A stretch of DNA of 64,000 bases from the NCBI RefSeq assembly GCF_004134905.2, contig NZ_SDPQ02000002.1, forward strand, positions 186,001 to 250,000, read 5' to 3'. Numbering within the stretch: position 1 is the first letter of the stretch; each line of letters begins with the position of its first letter. This stretch comes from Aeromicrobium ginsengisoli. GTDB taxonomy: Bacteria > Actinomycetota > Actinomycetes > Propionibacteriales > Nocardioidaceae. Below are positions 32,134 through 40,998 of the stretch, piece by piece. The notes beneath the pieces were generated by a model. The model was not told the DNA's origin. It worked only from the letters and a program-made list of their open reading frames with translations, and searched no databases. The position numbers and the translations under genes are program-made.

Positions 32134-33567
32134 ATGGCTCGTACCCCCCTGCTCGAGCGCTCCGGCTCCCTCAAGGTGCTGGGCGCTGCGTTCATCGCGT
32201 TGCTGCTGCTCATCCTTTGGGTGACCTGGGCGTTCTTCACCAAGGCATTCGTCAACTACGACCCGGTGACCCTCAAGACCGACACCACGGGCGTCAACCT
32301 CCCGCAGAACGCCGACATCAAGCTGCGCGGCATGATCGTCGGCGAGGTTCGCAAGGTCGAGCCGGACGGTGACGGCGTCAAGCTCCTGCTGGCGATCAAC
32401 CCCAAGCTCATCAAGGACATCCCCAAGGGCGTCACGGCCCAGCTCGTGCCCAAGACCTTGTTCGGTGAGAAGTACGTCGCGTTGATCCCGCCCGCGACCG
32501 ACAACGGCGAGACGCTGCAGGCCGGCGACACGATCACCAAGGCCAACGTGCCGATCGAGGTCGAGACCCTGCTCAACGACCTCTACCCGTTGCTCGACGC
32601 GGTCGACCCGGCCAACCTGTCCTACACGTTGAGCGCAGTCTCGACCGCGCTCAACGGGCGCGGCAAGCAGCTCGGCGACACTCTCGTCCAGGCCAACAGC
32701 TACCTGCAGAAGATCAATCCGGACATCCCACAGCTGGTCGACGACCTCAACAAGCTCGGCACGGTGTCCGACACCTACGCGGCGGCGATGCCCGACCTCG
32801 GCCGGCTGCTGCGCAACACCGTCGTGACCGGCAACACGATCGTCGCCAAGAAGGCACAGCTGACGGCGTTCTTCGACGAGGCGACGGGCCTGTCCGACAC
32901 CCTGACCGACTTCACGAAGGCGAACGGCGACAACATCAAGGCGCTCAACAAGCTCGGTCGGCCGATCCTCGAGACGGTCGGCGAGTACTCCACGACGTTC
33001 CCGTGCTTCCTCGGCGCGATGTCGACGCTCGTCCCGCGCCTCGACAGCGCCTACCGCGACGGGCAGCTGCACATCAACGTCGAGGTCATCGCCCAGCCCA
33101 ACGCGTACGCCAAGAACGAGAACCTCACGGCGTCGCAGCAGACGTTCGACGACGCGTCGTCCGGTGCCCCCGCGAAGTCCAGCAAGGACATCAGGGCCGA
33201 CAACGCAGCCGCGCCGACCTGCCTCGACCTCAACGAGATCAACAAGGGCAAGGCCGAGGAGAAGAAGTACTCCTCGCAGGCCCATCCGTTCAAGATCCCG
33301 GCCGACGTCTACAAGCTCGTGGGCATCAAGCAGCCGCACGCCAAGTTCGGTTCTTCGGCCGACTTCGCCAACCGCTCGGCGGCCTCGAGCGTCTCGCTGC
33401 AGGACCTGGTCCAGCCCAGCATCACCGGCGTCGACTCGCCGAGCGAGCGGGCCGAGCTCAACGTCCTGCTCGGCGGCACCCTCGGGATGCAGCCCTCGAA
33501 GGTCGATGACATCGGCTCGCTGCTGATCAGCCCCGTGCTCCGTGGGTCGGCGGTGGAGCTCCGATGA
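32134..33567 (+). CDS. mceA: Mce family protein MceA
   Basis: 477 residues. One N-terminal signal-anchor helix (LKVLGAAFIALLLLILWVTWAFF), then the MCE domain (about residues 40-120; TDTTGVNLPQNADIKLRGMIVGEVRKVE), then a long helical region whose heptad-like pattern fits the needle/tunnel of Mce hexamers, ending in a loose C-terminal tail with two Cys (CFLGAM; TCLDLNE). MceA-F are thought to form a hetero-oligomeric lipid conduit from the outer envelope to the YrbE permease. Overlaps mceB by 4 bp. Confidence 0.92.
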   Translation: MARTPLLERSGSLKVLGAAFIALLLLILWVTWAFFTKAFVNYDPVTLKTDTTGVNLPQNADIKLRGMIVGEVRKVEPDGDGVKLLLAINPKLIKDIPKGVTAQLVPKTLFGEKYVALIPPATDNGETLQAGDTITKANVPIEVETLLNDLYPLLDAVDPANLSYTLSAVSTALNGRGKQLGDTLVQANSYLQKINPDIPQLVDDLNKLGTVSDTYAAAMPDLGRLLRNTVVTGNTIVAKKAQLTAFFDEATGLSDTLTDFTKANGDNIKALNKLGRPILETVGEYSTTFPCFLGAMSTLVPRLDSAYRDGQLHINVEVIAQPNAYAKNENLTASQQTFDDASSGAPAKSSKDIRADNAAAPTCLDLNEINKGKAEEKKYSSQAHPFKIPADVYKLVGIKQPHAKFGSSADFANRSAASSVSLQDLVQPSITGVDSPSERAELNVLLGGTLGMQPSKVDDIGSLLISPVLRGSAVELR

Positions 33568-34652
33568 AGCAGATCGACCGCGAATCCATCAGTGCCCTGG
33601 TCAAGCTCGGGTTCTTCTTCGCCTTCACCGGCATCTCGACGCTGATCCTGGCGCTCACGCTGAGCAACGGATCGTTCGGTGCCGATCGCAAGGACTACAA
33701 AGCTGTCTTCACCGATGTCACCGGCATGGCCAAGGGCGACGACGTCCGCATCGCGGGTGTTGCCGTGGGCTCGGTCAAGAAGGTCCAGATCATCAAGCGC
33801 GACAAGGCGCTCGTGACGTTCGGCGTCGACAGCGATGTCCCGTTGACCGACAACACGCACGTGACGATCAAGTTCCGCAACCTCGTCGGGCAGCGCTACA
33901 TCGCGCTGACCCAGGGCGCCGACGGCGCGAAGACGACACTCAAGGCCGGCAGCACGATCCCCGAGAGTCGCACGCAGGAGGCGCTCGACCTCAATGTGTT
34001 GCTCAACGGGTTCAAGCCGGTCTTCCAGGCGCTCTCGCCGTCCGACACCAACAAGTTCGCCTACGAGATCGTGCAGACCTTGCAGGGCGAGAGCGGCAAC
34101 GTCGAGAACCTGCTCGCCCGCACCTCGTCCCTGACCAACACGCTGGCCGGTCGTGACCAGCTGATCGGGGACGTCATCACCAACCTCAGCCAGGTCCTCG
34201 ACACCGTGGGCAGCCGCGACAAGGAGCTGACGGACACGATCGACACGCTCCAGCAGTTCGTCACGGGCCTCAAGGACGACCGCAACGCGATCCTCAACTC
34301 GGTCGACTCGATCTCCGACCTGACCGACGAGACGTCCGACCTGCTCGTCCAGGGGCGCCCGGCGATCGGTGAGGACATCAAGCAGCTCAACTCGCTGACC
34401 AAGAACCTCAGCAGCAAGCGCAACCTGGCGACGATCGAGAACTCGATCAAGATCCTGCCGATCAAGCTGCAGAAGATCGGCAACTCCGCCACCAACGGCA
34501 GCGAGTTCAACTTCTACCTGTGTGCCGCACGCGGCAGCATCACGATTCCCGCAATCGCGGGCATCCTGCCGGAGACCAAGCTCGACCTGACCGGGCCCAA
34601 CGGCCTCGGTGTCGGCGGCGCTCGTTGTGATCAGCCGGGGTATGACCAATGA
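33564..34652 (+). CDS. mceB: Mce family protein MceB
   Basis: 362 residues; ATG overlapping the mceA stop. Signal-anchor helix (LVKLGFFFAFTGISTLILALTL), MCE domain (YKAVFTDVTGMAKGDDVRIAGVAVGSVKKV and LVGQRYIALTQG), a long helical stretch (LTNTLAGRDQLIGDVITNLSQVL and following), then a compact tail with FYLCAARGS and GARCDQPGYDQ, two cysteines probably forming a disulfide outside the cell. Overlaps mceC by 4 bp. Second subunit of the Mce lipid conduit. Confidence 0.92.
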   Translation: MKQIDRESISALVKLGFFFAFTGISTLILALTLSNGSFGADRKDYKAVFTDVTGMAKGDDVRIAGVAVGSVKKVQIIKRDKALVTFGVDSDVPLTDNTHVTIKFRNLVGQRYIALTQGADGAKTTLKAGSTIPESRTQEALDLNVLLNGFKPVFQALSPSDTNKFAYEIVQTLQGESGNVENLLARTSSLTNTLAGRDQLIGDVITNLSQVLDTVGSRDKELTDTIDTLQQFVTGLKDDRNAILNSVDSISDLTDETSDLLVQGRPAIGEDIKQLNSLTKNLSSKRNLATIENSIKILPIKLQKIGNSATNGSEFNFYLCAARGSITIPAIAGILPETKLDLTGPNGLGVGGARCDQPGYDQ

Positions 34653-35644
34653 AGCCATTCCGCGAGCGCAATCCCGTCGTCATCGGCGTCATCGGCATCG
34701 CCGTGATCGCCCTGCTGATGCTGGGTGCCTTCCGTGCTGACCGTCTGCCGATCATCGGCAGCGGCGACACCTATCACGCCGACTTCGCCGAGATCGGCGC
34801 GCTCAAGGCCGGCAACGAGGTGCGCGTCGCCGGCGTCTCGGTCGGCAAGGTCGAGGGCATCGAGCTCCAGGGCAACAAGGTGCGGGTCACGTTCAAGATC
34901 GACAAGGGCACCGACCTCGGCACCGAGACCGGAGCTGACATCCGCGTCCGTACGTTGCTGGGCGCCGAGTTCCTCGCACTGACGCCCAAGGGCCCCGGAC
35001 ACCTGCCCAAGGGCAGCACGATCCCGGTCGCCCGCACGATCGCTCCCTACGACGTCGTGCAGGCGTTCTCCGAGCTCAGCAAGACGACCGACGAGATCAA
35101 CATCCCGGAGCTGTCCAAGGCACTGGACAGCCTGGCCGACGTCGCCGCCAGCACGCCCGAGGAGTTCCGGGGCGCCATCAGGGGCGTCTCCGATCTCTCG
35201 CGCAACCTGGCCGCACGCGACGACCAGATCAACACGCTGCTGGTCAGCCTCAAGAAGGTCTCGGGTGTCCTCAACTCACGCAACACGCAGCTCGTCGCAC
35301 TCTTCAAGGACTCCGACGTGCTGTTCTCGGCGATCAGCGCACGCCGCGACTCGATCCACCGCCTGCTCGTGTCGACCCAGTCGATCTCGACGCAGCTGCG
35401 CGGGCTCGTCAAGGACACCCGCTCGGACCTCAAGCCGGCCCTCGACCAGCTCGACGTGGTGACCACGATGCTCCGCAAGAACGAGGCGAGCCTCGATGAG
35501 GCCCTCCGGATCTACCCCGGATTCCTCCGGGTGTTCTCCAACTCGCTGGGCACCGGGCCATGGTTCGACACCTACCTGGGCGGCGCCGCTTCGGCCTCCG
35601 GGATCCGCAAGCAGATCGAAGATGCGCTGGGAGGGGGCAGCTGA
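34649..35644 (+). CDS. mceC: Mce family protein MceC
   Basis: 331 residues; ATG overlapping the mceB stop. Signal-anchor helix (VVIGVIGIAVIALLMLGAF), MCE domain (YHADFAEIGALKAGNEVRVAGVSVGKVEGI; LLGAEFLALTPKGPG), then a helical region (LSRNLAARDDQINTLLVSLKKVSGVLNSRN). Shortest Mce subunit of the operon, without a long C-terminal extension. Its stop shares one base with the mceD start. Confidence 0.92.
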   Translation: MKPFRERNPVVIGVIGIAVIALLMLGAFRADRLPIIGSGDTYHADFAEIGALKAGNEVRVAGVSVGKVEGIELQGNKVRVTFKIDKGTDLGTETGADIRVRTLLGAEFLALTPKGPGHLPKGSTIPVARTIAPYDVVQAFSELSKTTDEINIPELSKALDSLADVAASTPEEFRGAIRGVSDLSRNLAARDDQINTLLVSLKKVSGVLNSRNTQLVALFKDSDVLFSAISARRDSIHRLLVSTQSISTQLRGLVKDTRSDLKPALDQLDVVTTMLRKNEASLDEALRIYPGFLRVFSNSLGTGPWFDTYLGGAASASGIRKQIEDALGGGS

Positions 35645-36807
35645 TGAGTCCATCCGGATTGGCACAGCGGTTCGCCGGCATCTCCAAGGTGCTCACCGCC
35701 TTCGTCGTGCTCGCCCTGCTGGCTGCCGTGGCGCTGGTCGTCAACAACGGTGACGGCAAGCGCTACATCACGATCGACTTCGAGCAGACCAACTCGGTCT
35801 ACAAGGGATCCGACGTCAAGATCCTCGGTGTCCCGGTGGGTGAGGTCGTGAGCCTCACGCCGCGTGGCGATGTCGTACGCGCCAAGGTCTCCTACAAGGG
35901 CGACATCAAGCTGCCCAACGACGTCAAGGCGGTCGTGGTCTCGCCGTCGATCGTCGGCGACCGGTTCATCCAGCTCGCCCCGGCCTACACCGGCGGAGCG
36001 GTGCTCAAGAACAACGCGGTCCTGCCCGTCGACCGCACCGCGGTGCCGGTCGAGCTCGACCAGATCTACCAGTCGCTCGACGATCTCTCCGTGGCACTCG
36101 GTCCCAAGGGCGCCAACAAGGAGGGCTCGCTCAGCCGCCTCATCGACGACTCGGCCAAGCAGCTCGACGGTCAGGGCGCTCAGCTCAACGAGACGATCCA
36201 CAACTTCGGCAAGCTCAGCACGACGCTGTCCAACAACAAGGACGAGCTGTTCGGCAGCCTGCGCGAGGTCGAGGACTTCGTGAGCCTGCTCAAGACGAAT
36301 GACTCGGCCGTACGCTCGTTCAACGACAGCACGGCCAAGGTGTCGACCGTTCTTGCGGGCGAGCGTGACGACCTCAAGGAGACGCTGAGGCAGCTCAGCC
36401 TCGCCCTGGTCGACGTCAACTCCCTGGTCAAGGAGAACCGCGGCAAGCTGCGCAGCAACATCGACAACATCGCCTCGCTCGCCGCGGTGCTCGCCAAGCA
36501 CAAGGCCGAAATCGAGGAGCAGACGATCGCTGCGCCGACTGCCTTGACCAACGTCGCCCTGGCCTACAACGGCACGGCCGGCACCCTCGACACCCGTGCC
36601 GACATCCCCGAGCTGCTCAACGGCACGCTCAAGGACCCGGCAACGTTCGTGTGCAACCTGCTCGGCGAGACGGTGGAGAACGGCCTGTGCAAGACCCTGT
36701 CCGGCGTGCTCGACAAGGCGCTGCCGCGCACGGCTGCCGCCTCCGCGCCCGTGACGCCGCCCGACAAGGTCAACACGACGTTCGCGCAGATGCTGGGGGT
36801 GAACTGA
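35644..36807 (+). CDS. mceD: Mce family protein MceD
   Basis: 387 residues from the ATG at 35644; an upstream extension of the frame lies in mceC. Signal-anchor helix ([20 protein letters not shown]), MCE domain (ITIDFEQTNSVYKGSDVKILGVPVGEVV; SPSIVGDRFIQLAPAY), a long helical domain and a C-terminal part with two Cys (FVCNLLGE; LCKTLSG) and a Pro/Ala-rich end. Separated from mceE by a single base. Confidence 0.92.
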   Translation: MSPSGLAQRFAGISKVLTAFVVLALLAAVALVVNNGDGKRYITIDFEQTNSVYKGSDVKILGVPVGEVVSLTPRGDVVRAKVSYKGDIKLPNDVKAVVVSPSIVGDRFIQLAPAYTGGAVLKNNAVLPVDRTAVPVELDQIYQSLDDLSVALGPKGANKEGSLSRLIDDSAKQLDGQGAQLNETIHNFGKLSTTLSNNKDELFGSLREVEDFVSLLKTNDSAVRSFNDSTAKVSTVLAGERDDLKETLRQLSLALVDVNSLVKENRGKLRSNIDNIASLAAVLAKHKAEIEEQTIAAPTALTNVALAYNGTAGTLDTRADIPELLNGTLKDPATFVCNLLGETVENGLCKTLSGVLDKALPRTAAASAPVTPPDKVNTTFAQMLGVN

Positions 36808-36808
36808 C

Positions 36809-38152
36809 ATGAACCGTCGACTGCTTCGTGCCGGTGTCGTCACCGGTGTCATGGGCCTGCTGCTGAGCGGCTGCGGCTTCTCGCCCTACAAGCTCCCGCT
36901 TCCAGGCGGCGCCGACCTCGGCAGTGATCCCTACACGATCAAGGTGCAGTTCCGCGACGTCCTCGACCTGGTGCCGCAGAGCGCCGTACGCGTCAACGAC
37001 ATCGCGGTCGGCAAGGTCACCGACATCAAGCTCAACGGCTGGACGGCTGTCGTCACGCTCAAGGTCAACCACGACGCCAAGCTGCCCGACAACACCGAGG
37101 CGACGATCCGCCAGACCAGCCTCCTGGGTGAGAAGTTCGTGTCGCTGGCTCCGCCCAAGACCGGGGCCCGCGGCACGCTCGGCAACGGCGACACGATCCC
37201 GCTCGACCGCTCGAGCCGCAACCCCGAGATCGAGGAAGTCCTCGGCGCGGCCTCGCTGCTGTTCAACGGCGGCGGCCTCGAGAAGACCAACACGATCGTC
37301 AAGGAGCTCAACAACGCACTGGGCGGCAACGAGCCCGAGGTCAAGGAGCTCATCAACTCCACGACCGCCTTCATCGGCCAGCTCGACGACAACAAGGCCG
37401 CGCTGCTGACGTCTCTGGAGAAGATCAACCGGCTCGCGGTGGCGACCAACGACCAGAAGGCGGCGATCACCGGAGCCCTCGACGACCTGCCTGGCGCGTT
37501 GCGAGTCGTCAACGACCAGCGGGACGACCTCGTCAAGCTGCTCCAGTCGTTGTCCAAGCTCAGTGACGTGGCGACCGGCGTCATCCGCGACTCCAAGGCC
37601 GACACCGTCGCCAACCTGCGCGCTCTCGTGCCGACGCTGACCAACCTCACCAAGGCCGGCGACGACCTGGCGACCGCGACGAAGGTTCTCCTCACCTACC
37701 CGTTCTCCGATGGGTTCGTCGGCAACACCTACGCGAAGGCGTCCGGCAAGTGTGAGGACGGCCCGCCCATGGTCAAGCAGGGCGTGTGCTTCGGCGACTT
37801 CGCCAACCTCAACCTCGGCCTCGACATCAGCGCGACCCAGCTGACCAACATCCTCGACGGCTATGCCGCTCAGGCCGGGTTGACCAAGACCGAGACGAAC
37901 CCCGACGGCAGCAAGAGCCTCGTGCCCGGCACCCCGACACAGGACCTCGTCGACCTCGTCACGGGTCTGGTCCCGTCGAACGGCTCGACCACGACGCCGG
38001 ACGACTCCGGCGCCACGCCGACGCCGAGCGCGAGCCCCACGCCGACCAAGGGCGGGGTCTGCTCGCTGCTCAACCTGTGCCGTACGCCAGTCGCCAGCGC
38101 GCCGGCCGGCGATCTCGGACAACTTCTCGTGGAACCGGCGGTGGCACCATGA
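36809..38152 (+). CDS. mceE: Mce family lipoprotein MceE
   Basis: 447 residues and the only lipoprotein of the six Mce subunits: lipobox LLSGC with lipidated Cys22, as expected for the MceE/LprK position. The MCE domain follows (YTIKVQFRDVLDLVPQSAVRVNDIAVGKVT; LLGEKFVSLAPP), then the helical region (LEKINRLAVATNDQKAAITGAL). A C-terminal tail rich in Ser/Thr/Pro/Ala (TPTPSASPTPTKGG) contains Cys pairs (CSLLNLC). Overlaps mceF by 4 bp. Confidence 0.93.
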   Translation: MNRRLLRAGVVTGVMGLLLSGCGFSPYKLPLPGGADLGSDPYTIKVQFRDVLDLVPQSAVRVNDIAVGKVTDIKLNGWTAVVTLKVNHDAKLPDNTEATIRQTSLLGEKFVSLAPPKTGARGTLGNGDTIPLDRSSRNPEIEEVLGAASLLFNGGGLEKTNTIVKELNNALGGNEPEVKELINSTTAFIGQLDDNKAALLTSLEKINRLAVATNDQKAAITGALDDLPGALRVVNDQRDDLVKLLQSLSKLSDVATGVIRDSKADTVANLRALVPTLTNLTKAGDDLATATKVLLTYPFSDGFVGNTYAKASGKCEDGPPMVKQGVCFGDFANLNLGLDISATQLTNILDGYAAQAGLTKTETNPDGSKSLVPGTPTQDLVDLVTGLVPSNGSTTTPDDSGATPTPSASPTPTKGGVCSLLNLCRTPVASAPAGDLGQLLVEPAVAP

Positions 38153-39372
38153 TCTCCAGGCTCACCAAGATCCAGCTGGTGATCTTCGCGATCGTCACGC
38201 TGCTGGGCGGCGCCTTCGTCGGTGGCCGCTACGCGCAGGTCGACCGGCTGTTCGTGGACCGTACCTTCCCGGTGACGGCGCAGTTCAAGGACTCCGGCGG
38301 CATCTTCGCCGGCGCGCAGGTGACCTACCGCGGCATCCCCGTCGGCAAGGTCGGCAAGCTCCAGTTCAAGGACGACGGCGTCCAGGCGCGGCTCGACATC
38401 GAGAACGACGCCCCCAAGATCCCAGCCGACGTCGAGGCCGTGGTGGCCAACAAGTCGGCGATCGGCGAGCAGTTCGTCGACCTGCAGCCGCGCAACAACT
38501 CCGCGCCCTACCTCCGCAAGGACTCGGCGATCACGCTTCGCAACACGCGCATCCCGATCGACACGACGACGCTGCTCGTTGACGTCAATGACCTGGTGTC
38601 GTCGGTCAACACCGACAGCCTGCGCACCGTCGTGGACGAGCTGGGTCAGGCGTTCGAGGGCACCGGTCAGGACCTGTCGACGATCCTCGACACGTCTTCG
38701 GAGTTCATCAAGGCCGCCGATGACAACATCGACGTGACCCGCGCGCTGATCAACGACTCGTCGTCGGTGCTGCAGACCCAGATCGACAAGTCGGACGACA
38801 TCGGCACGTTCTCCAAGAACCTGGCGCTGCTGTCCGACAGCCTCGTCGACGCGGATCCCGATCTGCGCCGGTTGTTCGACAAGGGCAGCGAGAGCGCCGC
38901 GACGCTCAACGCGGTGGTCAACGAGAACTCCGCCGACCTCGGCAACGCGATTCGTGACCTCGTCACCGCGAGCAAGCCGTTGTCGGAGAACGTGCTCGGC
39001 CTGCAGGCGATCTTCATCCTCTACCCCTACCTCGTCGAGGGCTCGTTCTCGGTGCTGGACGAGGTCGTCAAGAACGGCAAGGGCACCGGCGACTACAACG
39101 CGACCTTCGGTCTCGTGGCGCTCGACCCGACGCCGACCTGCACCTACGACCAGAACGGTGGCGCCGCATCGGGCTACCGCGAGCGTCGTGAGGAGGCGGT
39201 CATCAGCGACCGCGCCTTCGATACGGAAGCGGACTGTAAAGTCGCAAACAACCACATTGCACGGCAGCCCTCCAAGACCGTGCTGCAGCGATCGGCCGCA
39301 ACGTCGGACGCATCCGTGCCCACCGGAAAGGACACCTGGAAGTGGCTTCTGCTCGGCCCGGCCCAACAGTGA
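38149..39372 (+). CDS. mceF: Mce family protein MceF
   Basis: 407 residues from the ATG at 38149, overlapping the mceE stop; the longer open frame upstream is antiphase mceE. Signal-anchor helix (IQLVIFAIVTLLGGAFVGGRYA), MCE domain (FPVTAQFKDSGGIFAGAQVTYRGIPVGKVG; SAIGEQFVDLQPRN), helical region, and a conserved actinobacterial MceF end (LQAIFILYPYLVEGSF; LDPTPTCTYDQNG). Overlaps the first Mce-associated gene by 4 bp. Confidence 0.92.
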   Translation: MISRLTKIQLVIFAIVTLLGGAFVGGRYAQVDRLFVDRTFPVTAQFKDSGGIFAGAQVTYRGIPVGKVGKLQFKDDGVQARLDIENDAPKIPADVEAVVANKSAIGEQFVDLQPRNNSAPYLRKDSAITLRNTRIPIDTTTLLVDVNDLVSSVNTDSLRTVVDELGQAFEGTGQDLSTILDTSSEFIKAADDNIDVTRALINDSSSVLQTQIDKSDDIGTFSKNLALLSDSLVDADPDLRRLFDKGSESAATLNAVVNENSADLGNAIRDLVTASKPLSENVLGLQAIFILYPYLVEGSFSVLDEVVKNGKGTGDYNATFGLVALDPTPTCTYDQNGGAASGYRERREEAVISDRAFDTEADCKVANNHIARQPSKTVLQRSAATSDASVPTGKDTWKWLLLGPAQQ

Positions 39373-39926
39373 CCGAAAGGTCCAGCCGCACCCGAGTCAT
39401 CGCTCTCCTGGTGGTCACCACGGTTCTCGGCGTGGTGCTCTCGGCGATCGGTCTCGTCCTGCTCCAGCTGAACCCCTACGACGACTCCAAGGATCGCAAC
39501 GAGATCACGACGCGAGCCACGGACTTCGCGGTGGCCTACAACACGTACGACGTGGTTGACGTGGCGAACTACCAGAAGCGGCTCAAGGGTCTCCTGACGC
39601 CGAAGTACGACAAGGAGTTCGTCAAGATCACCGACGTGATCTTCAAGGCGCTGGAGTCCAAGCAGCAGAAGAGCGGTGGCGCCAAGGTGCAGGCGGCCGC
39701 TGTCGACACGATCGACAAGGACTCGGCCGTGGCGATCGTCGCGGTCGACGCCAAGATCACCAACACCGACAACAAGGCCGCCGTCCTGCGACACTTCCGC
39801 TGGAAGGTGTCGTTCACCAAGACCGACGGCACGTGGCTGATCTCGGCCTTCGAGAGCATCGCCCCGCGTTCGGCCGTGGCCGCCCCGTCGCCGTCGGCGA
39901 CCCCCAGCGAAGGTAGCGGAGAATGA
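39369..39926 (+). CDS. Mce-associated membrane protein (Mas) 1
   Basis: 185 residues from the GTG at 39369 (GTGA overlap with mceF). Single N-terminal membrane helix (IALLVVTTVLGVVLSAIGLVLL) followed by an extracytoplasmic NTF2/VirB8-like domain (TTRATDFAVAYNTYDVVDV; LLTPKYDKEFVKI; WKVSFTKTDGTWLISAFESI) and a short Ser/Pro tail. Such proteins follow mce genes in actinobacteria and are thought to stabilise the Mce complex. Overlaps the next gene by 4 bp. Confidence 0.85.
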   Translation: MTERSSRTRVIALLVVTTVLGVVLSAIGLVLLQLNPYDDSKDRNEITTRATDFAVAYNTYDVVDVANYQKRLKGLLTPKYDKEFVKITDVIFKALESKQQKSGGAKVQAAAVDTIDKDSAVAIVAVDAKITNTDNKAAVLRHFRWKVSFTKTDGTWLISAFESIAPRSAVAAPSPSATPSEGSGE

Positions 39927-40651
39927 GCGATCCCACCGGGCCCGCCCGCCGTCGCCGGATCGCCGGCGAGGGCAAGCCGGCCGTGCCTGCGGCGAAGCCC
40001 TCGGCGCGCAAGGTGCCGGCACGGGCGGCAGCGGCCAAGAAGGCCGCCACGCAGAAGCCGGCTGTCGTCCCTCCGGCCAAGGCCGCGCCGACGGTCAAAG
40101 CGCCCCGCCCGCCCAAGGTGTCGAAGCCGGCATCGGACAAGCGGTCGCATCCTGACCTGCGGTGGTCCGCCCCGGCCGCGCTCGTCGCCGTTGCCGTCCT
40201 CGTGCTGGGAATCGTCCTGACCGTTCAGGGCTATCGGCACGTGCACGGGGCGGGGGAGCGGCTCGACGACGCACGTGAGCAGGCCACCGCCGCGGCCGCC
40301 AGCGCCGTGGAGACGGTGTTCACCTACAAGTACACCGAGCTCGACAAGCATCTCTCGGCGTCGACCGCGATCATGACCCCGTCGTTCGCGAAGACGTTCA
40401 AGAAGTACGAGCCGGCCCTGCAGGAGGCGGCGCAGCAGCGCAGCGTCCAGATGCAGAGCGTCGTCGGCGACGCCGCGGCGATGCCGTGCGGCGACGAGTG
40501 CTCGACGACCAAGATGGATGTCCTGGTGTTCTACGACCAGGCCCGCCTGACCAGCGACTCGAAGACCCCGACGGTGTTCTCCAACCGGGCGAGCGTGTCG
40601 ATGGTCAAGACCGACGACGGCTGGCTCGTCAACGACATCCGCGCCCGATAG
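39923..40651 (+). CDS. Mce-associated membrane protein (Mas) 2
   Basis: 242 residues. An unusually long, Lys/Ala/Pro-rich cytoplasmic N-terminus (about 75 residues; repeats such as KPSARKVPARAAAAKKAA) precedes one membrane helix (APAALVAVAVLVLGIVLTVQGY) and an NTF2-like extracytoplasmic domain (TAAAASAVETVFTYKYTEL; MTPSFAKTFKKYEPALQ) with a Cys pair (PCGDECS). Last gene of the mce operon. No clear intrinsic terminator follows. Confidence 0.85.
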   Translation: MSDPTGPARRRRIAGEGKPAVPAAKPSARKVPARAAAAKKAATQKPAVVPPAKAAPTVKAPRPPKVSKPASDKRSHPDLRWSAPAALVAVAVLVLGIVLTVQGYRHVHGAGERLDDAREQATAAAASAVETVFTYKYTELDKHLSASTAIMTPSFAKTFKKYEPALQEAAQQRSVQMQSVVGDAAAMPCGDECSTTKMDVLVFYDQARLTSDSKTPTVFSNRASVSMVKTDDGWLVNDIRAR

Positions 40652-40998
40652 GCGAGACAAGGGCCTGCTTCGCGGGGCTACCGCGTCTTTCGGCTTGCCC
40701 TGCGCCATTCTCACCAGCGCTCACAACGGACTTCTGAGCTCCGCGCCCTACCGCAGAGATCCTTGAAATCTCACCGCGAGTTCTCGCGTGAAATGCGGGC
40801 TTCTGTCCGAAAAGCCAAATAGACTCCCCCAAGCAGCGGGCTTTGTCAAGACCCGCCCTTGCTTCGCTGTGCCCTGCGGGTTACACTGAACTTTCGCGCC
40901 CGCTCTGTCTGCCCATGTCCCCTTGACCGGGGTCGATTGGCGTGCGCGCAGCACGATCCATCGAGCCACCCGCCTGCGAGCCCTTGGAAGGACCCCTC
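40652..40998 (+). promoter_or_regulatory. rpoB upstream region with promoter
   Basis: The 347-bp stretch holds no gene. The best promoter is TTGCTT (40859-40864), exactly 17 nt, TACACT (40882-40887), giving a leader of about 105 nt. TAGACT at 40820-40825 may be a second -10 without a good -35. A small hairpin with CGCGAG/CTCGCG arms lies near 40776-40789. The region is comparatively GC-poor, as expected of a promoter region for a highly expressed operon. Confidence 0.65.

Noticed and set aside
31462-33339. Long minus-strand open frame opposite the permease B and mceA genes
   Set aside because: Antisense shadow with Asp/Arg/Val-rich composition; the plus strand has well-recognised families in translational coupling.
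40942-40998. GTG start for rpoB at 40942
   Set aside because: The added residues do not resemble RpoB, while the TTG at 40999 has a ribosome site and gives the N-terminus typical of the group.
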